Positions 59,242-64,000 of a DNA stretch of 64,000 bases are shown one piece after another (position 1 is the first letter of the stretch; each line of letters begins with the position of its first letter). Under the pieces are notes generated by a model, which saw nothing but the letters and a program-made list of their open reading frames with translations, did no database searches and was not told the DNA's origin. The stretch lies in the NCBI GenBank assembly GCA_020634575.1, contig JACKBM010000026.1:1-64000 (forward strand), in the 5' to 3' direction. This DNA comes from Ardenticatenales bacterium (GTDB taxonomy: Bacteria; Chloroflexota; Anaerolineae; Promineifilales; Promineifilaceae). A program made the position numbers and the translations under genes.

Positions 59242-59706
59242 ATGTCTACATTTCTCCTTCCAAAAAGGGAAAGCGCGAATTCGGAAAAGCGAGATGTCAA
59301 GAAGGTGCCGTTTGTTGAGTTGCAGGGCGGCCGTCTGCAAGGCGTTGTTTCCAGCGGCTCTGATATCAAGCGAGTCTATGTCTCCTACATTGAGGCGCGC
59401 AGCCTCCAATATTATTGCAGCACCAATAACAATCGGCCCTGTGGCGGTCTGCGAGGTTCACCATGCAAACATCTGCAGACGCTCGTTCAGGAGGCCGTGG
59501 CCCAATTTGGGCTGCCAGCCGTCATTAACTTCCTGCAACCGCCCCAGAAAGAGGTCGACTCCCCTTACGGCCTGCTGCAGCAAGCAACCGGGGTGGTGAA
59601 GGATCCGGCCGGTATTGTCTTTGCCCGCTTTCTGGCCTACTTGCAGCAGGTTGAGCAACCGCCGCTTAACCGGCCGCTGCCGGAAATGGATTGGTTTGTA
59701 CCATGA
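59242..59706 (+). CDS. SWIM-like zinc-binding protein, first gene of VWA-MoxR operon
   Basis: About 154 aa from ATG 59242, with AGGTGA five bases upstream. The open frame extends back to 59110, but that would overlap the tRNA gene. The central motif YYCSTNNNRPCGG...GSPCKHLQTLVQEAV ends in C-x-H like a SWIM zinc finger, though the first pair is not the canonical CxC. Helical segments follow. SWIM fingers bind DNA or protein. Its stop overlaps the next start (ATGA). Position at the head of an AAA+/VWA operon matches other bacterial clusters with SWIM, VWA and MoxR genes. Confidence 0.72.
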   Translation: MSTFLLPKRESANSEKRDVKKVPFVELQGGRLQGVVSSGSDIKRVYVSYIEARSLQYYCSTNNNRPCGGLRGSPCKHLQTLVQEAVAQFGLPAVINFLQPPQKEVDSPYGLLQQATGVVKDPAGIVFARFLAYLQQVEQPPLNRPLPEMDWFVP

Positions 59707-61040
59707 GTGAGCTACCCGCTACGCTTCCCTTACTCGAGACGCTTTTAGCCAGCATTGATCAGGCCTGGCTGGCCGGCTTCGCCCATCTGACGCCCGATGC
59801 CCGGCAGGCGTTGGCCCGCTTCGGCCTGTGCTTCACCGGGAAAAGCGCTTTGCCGGCAGCGCTGCATGAAATCGAGCAGGGCAAATATCAGCCAGCCCAG
59901 TTCCTGCAACTGGCGGCGGCGCGGGCCGCCTTACAGGGCGCCCAGGTCGAGTTACTGGACAACGCTGTGGGCCAGCAGCTGGCACGGCCAGCCAGTCCTG
60001 TCATGACCAATTCCGTCTCCGTGTTGCCGCCATCGTCACCACTTCTGTCAGCCGTCGCGCTCTGGCTAACAGACATAGCCATCAAGGGCTTTCAACGAGC
60101 GGAAGCAGCTGATCTGGATCTCATCGAGAGTACCACGCAGCAGTTGCGAACCGAACCAGAACTGGCACCTCTGACCAGCCTTTTGACGGGTTGGGTCGCG
60201 GAAATGGGTAGGCTGGTGCCAGCAACGGCCGGCGCCAGCCTACCTTTACGTCGCTGGGTTGACATCTGGTGTCATCTTTTGCTGTTGACCGTGGCCCTGC
60301 CCGCCGATCAGGTTGACCGGCCGGTCAGCGGCAAGTTGCATCTCCTGGGCCTGGAACAGCGCAGTCACGAGCAGTTCTACAGCTTGCTGTTTCATGGCCT
60401 TCTACTGGGCGACAGCACGGCCCAATGGGTCAAAATAACGCTCTCAGCCGCCAAGGTCAACGCCATCCCGCCCGAGGAAGCTGCCCTCCTCCTGCCCGAC
60501 GCGCTGCCGCTCTTCCAGGCTTTACAGAAGCAAAAGAGCTTACAGATTGAGCAGATGCCGCTACGCGCCTCTGGCGATCTGCTCTGGCAACCGCAGGGTG
60601 CCAGCAACGGCGCCAGCTTCAAACTAGCCAAACTCATCGCTGATTATCTGGTTCCGGCCGCGCCCCAGCCGTTCGCGTTGCCCAGCGGGCTGCCCGCAAA
60701 CGCCCATCCACTTCACTGGCGGCAACCGGTTGGTTTTACCAATTTTTCGGTCGCTGACGGCTGGTTAACGGCCGGCAGCCACCGGTTCAGACTGGACGAG
60801 CGGCGCTCAGTCGACACAGAACTAGCGCCCGCCAACATGGCCGCAGCGGAGTTGGTTGTCGGCCTCTTGCGATATGAGGATGGTGCTCTGCTGCTGCAAC
60901 CTATTCTGGCAACGAGCAAACAGGGTTCTGTTATCTTCTCTGGCAGCAGCAAGACGCTCCCCATCCTGCTCAAACCACCTAAAAACACGACGGTCAGCAT
61001 GTTGCAGGAGCGTGCCAGCCGCCTTCTGAGGATGAGTTAG
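59703..61040 (+). CDS. Unknown 445-aa protein of the VWA-MoxR operon
   Basis: Starts at ATG 59703, overlapping the SWIM-like stop. Mostly helical to about residue 290, then a beta-rich C-terminal region (FTNFSVADGWLTAGSHRFRLDERRSVD...). I do not see a known catalytic motif. In comparable operons this slot is taken by a large protein of unknown function such as DUF5691; I cannot confirm that assignment by eye. It is followed at two bases by the VWA gene. Confidence 0.7.
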   Translation: MSELPATLPLLETLLASIDQAWLAGFAHLTPDARQALARFGLCFTGKSALPAALHEIEQGKYQPAQFLQLAAARAALQGAQVELLDNAVGQQLARPASPVMTNSVSVLPPSSPLLSAVALWLTDIAIKGFQRAEAADLDLIESTTQQLRTEPELAPLTSLLTGWVAEMGRLVPATAGASLPLRRWVDIWCHLLLLTVALPADQVDRPVSGKLHLLGLEQRSHEQFYSLLFHGLLLGDSTAQWVKITLSAAKVNAIPPEEAALLLPDALPLFQALQKQKSLQIEQMPLRASGDLLWQPQGASNGASFKLAKLIADYLVPAAPQPFALPSGLPANAHPLHWRQPVGFTNFSVADGWLTAGSHRFRLDERRSVDTELAPANMAAAELVVGLLRYEDGALLLQPILATSKQGSVIFSGSSKTLPILLKPPKNTTVSMLQERASRLLRMS

Positions 61041-61042
61041 CC

Positions 61043-62377
61043 ATGGATGAAACGATGGGACGGCGCCAGATCATTTACTGGCGCATGTTGGCGGCCATGT
61101 TTGGCCAGCAAGAACAGGCTCCCAATCTGGAAAAACTGGCCCATGAGACTGTCGCCGAGCTGGGCATGCCTGGATTGCTGTTGCGCCCGGATATCTCCAC
61201 TGACAATTTTCTGCAGCGCTTTCCGGAATATTTTGACGAGATGGATCTCAAATTGGGTGAGCCAGGCGAGCCGCTGCGCCGGGCAGTTATAGCCTCGCAC
61301 CTGCTGCTTAACAGCTTCGGTCCCTTCACGCAGCAAGAAACAGTGACCGCGGCACAATACTCACAATGGCTGCGCACGGTGGAATTCCTGGAACGGGCGC
61401 TCGGTTACGAGAAAGGCTCCCTTCGCGGTCAGGGGCCCGGCGCCTCGGTCTCGCCGGAACATGGCCGAGCCATGCCGTCGCCAGAAATCTGCCTGGCAAC
61501 CCGGGAACTGGAGCAGAGCCTGATTGACCGGATGCGGCTGGCTGAATTGCTGCAGGACAGGCAACTGGCCCGGCAGTTGACGCCGTCCATAGGCCTCGTC
61601 GAGCAGCTCTTGCGCCAAAAAGGCAACATTTCCGGCGTTGCCCTTGAGGAAGCCAAACGTCTGATCCGCACCTATGTTGCCGAGCTGGCCGAGATATTGC
61701 GTCTGGAGGTACAACGGGCACCGGCCGGTAAAATCGACCGCTCCGTCCCGCCCCGCCGCACCGCGCGCAACCTGGACGTCAAACGAACAGTCTGGCGCAA
61801 CCTGCCCAACTACGATCCCGAATCACGCAAGCTGCTGGTAGACCAGCTTTATTTCAAGCCGCATGGGCGCAAAAAGCTGCCCATGGACCTCATCGTCGTG
61901 GCTGATCAATCCGGCTCCATGGTCAATGCGATGGTTCATTGCACCATCCTGGCCTCCATCTTTGCCAGCCTGCCCCATGTCACGGCTCACTTAATCGCCT
62001 TTGACACCCGCATCCTGGACCTCACGCCGCACATCCACGATCCGTTTGAAGTGCTGATCCGGACCGAGCTGGGCGGCGGCACCATGATCAACAACGCCCT
62101 GCAATTCGCCAGGGAGAAGATCCGTGAGCCGCGGCGCACCGCCCTTGTCCTCATCACCGATTTTTACGAAGGGGGCAGCGACCAGGAGCTTCTGGGCACG
62201 ATCAATAGCCTGGTTCAGTCAGGCGTCCACTTCTTCCCGGTCGGGGCAGTGACCAGCTCCGGCTATTTCAGCGTCAACCAATGGTTCCGGACAAAGCTCA
62301 AAGAGATGGGCCGGCCGATCCTGACCGGCACGCCCCAGAAGCTTATTCGTGACCTCAAGCAATTTATCGTCATTTAG
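61043..62377 (+). CDS. VWA (CoxE-like) domain protein, partner of MoxR ATPase
   Basis: 444 aa. The N-terminal 270 residues are helical and charged. The C-terminal von Willebrand A domain has a complete metal-ion-dependent adhesion site: DQSGSMV (DxSxS), Thr in ELGGGTMINNAL and Asp in LVLITDFYEGG. MIDAS proteins of this type deliver clients or metal to MoxR AAA+ ATPases. The RRTARNLDVKRTVWRNL stretch before the domain is a typical CoxE-like feature. The ATPase gene follows at 11 bases. Confidence 0.88.
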   Translation: MDETMGRRQIIYWRMLAAMFGQQEQAPNLEKLAHETVAELGMPGLLLRPDISTDNFLQRFPEYFDEMDLKLGEPGEPLRRAVIASHLLLNSFGPFTQQETVTAAQYSQWLRTVEFLERALGYEKGSLRGQGPGASVSPEHGRAMPSPEICLATRELEQSLIDRMRLAELLQDRQLARQLTPSIGLVEQLLRQKGNISGVALEEAKRLIRTYVAELAEILRLEVQRAPAGKIDRSVPPRRTARNLDVKRTVWRNLPNYDPESRKLLVDQLYFKPHGRKKLPMDLIVVADQSGSMVNAMVHCTILASIFASLPHVTAHLIAFDTRILDLTPHIHDPFEVLIRTELGGGTMINNALQFAREKIREPRRTALVLITDFYEGGSDQELLGTINSLVQSGVHFFPVGAVTSSGYFSVNQWFRTKLKEMGRPILTGTPQKLIRDLKQFIVI

Positions 62378-62388
62378 GAGACCCGACT

Positions 62389-63498
62389 ATGTCGCTAGAC
62401 GATCTGACTTTACGTGAGCCGGCCGAAACCCGCTATGCGGCCGAGTTAACCAGACTGCGCGAAGTGGATGATGGCCAGCGCCCCCACAACTGGGCTCTGT
62501 CACCGCAAATGGTCCGCCGCTTTATCCTTGGCGACGCGAACCTGGGTCTGGCCCAGAAATGGTTTGGGGACCAGAGCATTGTTGAGCGCGCCATCGTCAC
62601 GCTCATTTCCGACCGTGGCCTCTTGCTCATTGGCGATCCGGGCACGGGCAAGAGCTGGCTGGCCGAGCTCTTGGCCGCCGCCATCTCTGGCAATTCCACC
62701 CTCGTCATTCAGGGCACAGCCGGCACAACCGAGGACCAGATCAAATATTCCTGGAACATCGCCATGGTTATCGCCGCCGGCCAATCGCCGACGTCGCTCA
62801 TCCCATCCCCCATCATGAGCGCCATGCGGCTGGGCGCCATTGGCCGCTTTGAAGAGCTGACCCGTTGTCCCAGCGATGTCCAGGATGCGTTGATCTCGAT
62901 CATGAGCGAAAAGTATGTCGCGATCCCTGAATTGCGGGACGAACACACGGTTTTTGCCCAGCAAGGCTTCAACATCATCGCGACGGCCAATAGCCGGGAC
63001 CGCGGCGTCAATGAGCTCTCCTCGGCGCTGAAGCGGCGTTTCAACTTTGTTCATATTCCGGTTATCTCAAACCAGAAGCAGGAGAAGGAAATCGTAATGT
63101 TCCGAACGGAGGAGTTGCTGGCCCGGCAACAGATATCGGTCGACTTGCCGCCGACACTTCTGGACCTGTTACTGCAAACCTTTACCGATCTCCGTGAAAA
63201 TAACGCTGCCGCCAGCAGTGACGACAACCGGTTGGAATCCGCCTTATCCACTGCCGAGCAAATTGGCGTGCTGGAAGATGCGTTGCTCCATGCCGGCTAT
63301 TTTGGTGACCAGAAATTGTCGGGCGACATACTGGCACAGTCACTTATCAGCACCCTGGTGCGCCGCTTGCCGGAAGATTCGGCTGTCATGAACAAATTCT
63401 GGCATGAGGTCGTGGCGGGACATAGCAAGCGGTTTGGCCGGGAATGGTCAGATTTTTTAGCCGGCGGCCAACAGGCAATGAAGAAGCTCAAGTCGTGA
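62389..63498 (+). CDS. MoxR-type AAA+ ATPase
   Basis: 369 aa. Walker A is GDPGTGKSW, the Walker B/sensor region reads GRFEELTRCPSDVQDALISIMSEK, sensor 1 is NIIATANSRDRGVNELSSALKRRFNF with the arginine finger, and a sensor-2 helical domain follows. MoxR proteins act as hexameric chaperones with VWA partners to mature metalloenzymes or remodel complexes. The order VWA then MoxR is reversed relative to the common moxR-first arrangement. A preceding GGAG marks the start. Confidence 0.9.
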   Translation: MSLDDLTLREPAETRYAAELTRLREVDDGQRPHNWALSPQMVRRFILGDANLGLAQKWFGDQSIVERAIVTLISDRGLLLIGDPGTGKSWLAELLAAAISGNSTLVIQGTAGTTEDQIKYSWNIAMVIAAGQSPTSLIPSPIMSAMRLGAIGRFEELTRCPSDVQDALISIMSEKYVAIPELRDEHTVFAQQGFNIIATANSRDRGVNELSSALKRRFNFVHIPVISNQKQEKEIVMFRTEELLARQQISVDLPPTLLDLLLQTFTDLRENNAAASSDDNRLESALSTAEQIGVLEDALLHAGYFGDQKLSGDILAQSLISTLVRRLPEDSAVMNKFWHEVVAGHSKRFGREWSDFLAGGQQAMKKLKS

Positions 63499-63507
63499 CG
63501 GGACGTA

Positions 63508-64000
63508 ATGTTATCTGAACTCCAAACGCAAATTGAAGCGCTGGCTCAGCAGTTTGCCCCGGATGACGCGGCAATGGCCGACCTGATGCGCAGCATGGTT
63601 GCCGACGTCAGGCGCGCCGTGGCTGAACCGCTGGAGATTTTCCCGGTGGCGCATCATTCCCCGGCAGCCGCATTGCAGCTTGTTCGTCGCCTTCAGGCCG
63701 ATCCGCCGCGGGTTATCTTCATCGAAATGTGTGAAGATCTGCGCGGCCTGGTGCCGGATCTGGCGAGCTGCAAACTGCCTGTGGCGCTACAAGCGTTTGC
63801 CAGCCGCAGCGATCTGGTCGAGGCGACTGAATGGCCGGCCATTATCATTGCACCATTAACGGAAGCATCGGCTGAGTTTCAAGCCATCGCCTACTGCCAG
63901 CAGCATCCGGAAACGGAGCTGGTCTTTGTGGATCAACCCGTCGACCATTTTCTTGCCTGGCAGGCGCGACAGGAGGACCGGCCGGTCCCCAACAGCGAAC
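63508..64000 (+). CDS. DUF5682-like protein (3' end outside window)
   Basis: Open from ATG 63508 to the window edge, 164 residues seen. The motif FPVAHHSPAAALQLVRRLQADPPRVIFIEMCEDLRGLVPDL resembles the N-terminal H-H-S-P and E-G/C-x-x-D pattern of DUF5682 proteins, which are often neighbours of SWIM, VWA and MoxR genes. Function of that family is not established. It begins nine bases after the ATPase stop and contains one ACCGGCCGGT near the edge. Confidence 0.65.
   Translation, partial: MLSELQTQIEALAQQFAPDDAAMADLMRSMVADVRRAVAEPLEIFPVAHHSPAAALQLVRRLQADPPRVIFIEMCEDLRGLVPDLASCKLPVALQAFASRSDLVEATEWPAIIIAPLTEASAEFQAIAYCQQHPETELVFVDQPVDHFLAWQARQEDRPVPNSE

Overview
The window is a gene-dense stretch (about 58% GC by eye) of a bacterial chromosome. 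It has no rRNA, no phage or plasmid module and no recognisable insertion sequence. Gene content and style point to Chloroflexota, probably an Anaerolineae-type lineage. Indicators are LysM and papain-like proteins with long Thr/Pro tails, large families of membrane histidine kinases, a tungsten-type aldehyde:ferredoxin oxidoreductase, an F420-type luciferase-like oxidoreductase, an adenosine kinase of the mycobacterial type and a mycobacterial-type P5C dehydrogenase. The assignment is an inference from gene content, not a phylogeny. A striking genome signature is the 10-bp palindrome ACCGGCCGGT. I count 32 exact copies, spread evenly through genes, intergenic DNA and two terminators.

Layout: 0-3 kb holds a MOSC protein, an allantoicase-like protein and two membrane proteins. 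3-7.2 kb holds a CoA-ligase/GNAT fusion with a second GNAT. 7.4-10.8 kb holds two tandem C39-like papain-fold/TPR proteins and a histidine phosphatase. 10.9-12.5 kb is a P5C dehydrogenase closed by a terminator built from two copies of the palindrome. 12.6-19.4 kb is a signalling island: three tandem membrane histidine kinases, a single-domain receiver and a receiver-PAS-kinase hybrid. Within it the first kinase has lost its phospho-acceptor His but keeps its ATPase motifs, while the overlapping second kinase keeps the His but has lost the ATPase motifs. 19.5-22.9 kb holds a geranylgeranyl-reductase-like flavoprotein, a chymotrypsin-fold protease and a free-standing copy of that protease's N-terminal domain.

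22.9-27.6 kb (minus strand) is a complete Mn/Fe ABC importer operon led by its own DtxR-family repressor. It is driven by a perfect TTGACA-N17-TATAAT promoter with a DtxR-like operator next to the -10 box. 27.6-28.2 kb is non-coding and carries two copies of a palindromic repeat; a third copy serves as a terminator at 50.2 kb. An acyl-CoA ligase follows. 29.9-33.5 kb pairs a pseudo-histidine-kinase with a LysM protein. 33.6-38.2 kb holds RfbH, a glycosyltransferase, adenosine kinase and S-adenosylhomocysteine hydrolase, the last preceded by a structured leader.

38.3-47.7 kb contains housekeeping genes (PAP2-like, Dus, MiaA, YraN, glycosyltransferase, CinA-like, cyclic-nucleotide-binding protein, transaldolase, metallophosphoesterase). 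48-50.2 kb is MoaD-like plus aldehyde:ferredoxin oxidoreductase. 50.4-59 kb holds an ABC-F ATPase, two helix-hairpin-helix proteins, an aminotransferase, a luciferase-like oxidoreductase and a large lipoprotein. A tRNA-Ala(GGC) shares a 40-bp palindromic bidirectional terminator with the lipoprotein gene. The last 4.8 kb is one tight operon: SWIM-like zinc protein, unknown protein, VWA protein, MoxR-type AAA+ ATPase and the start of a DUF5682-like protein. It is the best candidate in the window for a poorly described multi-gene system.
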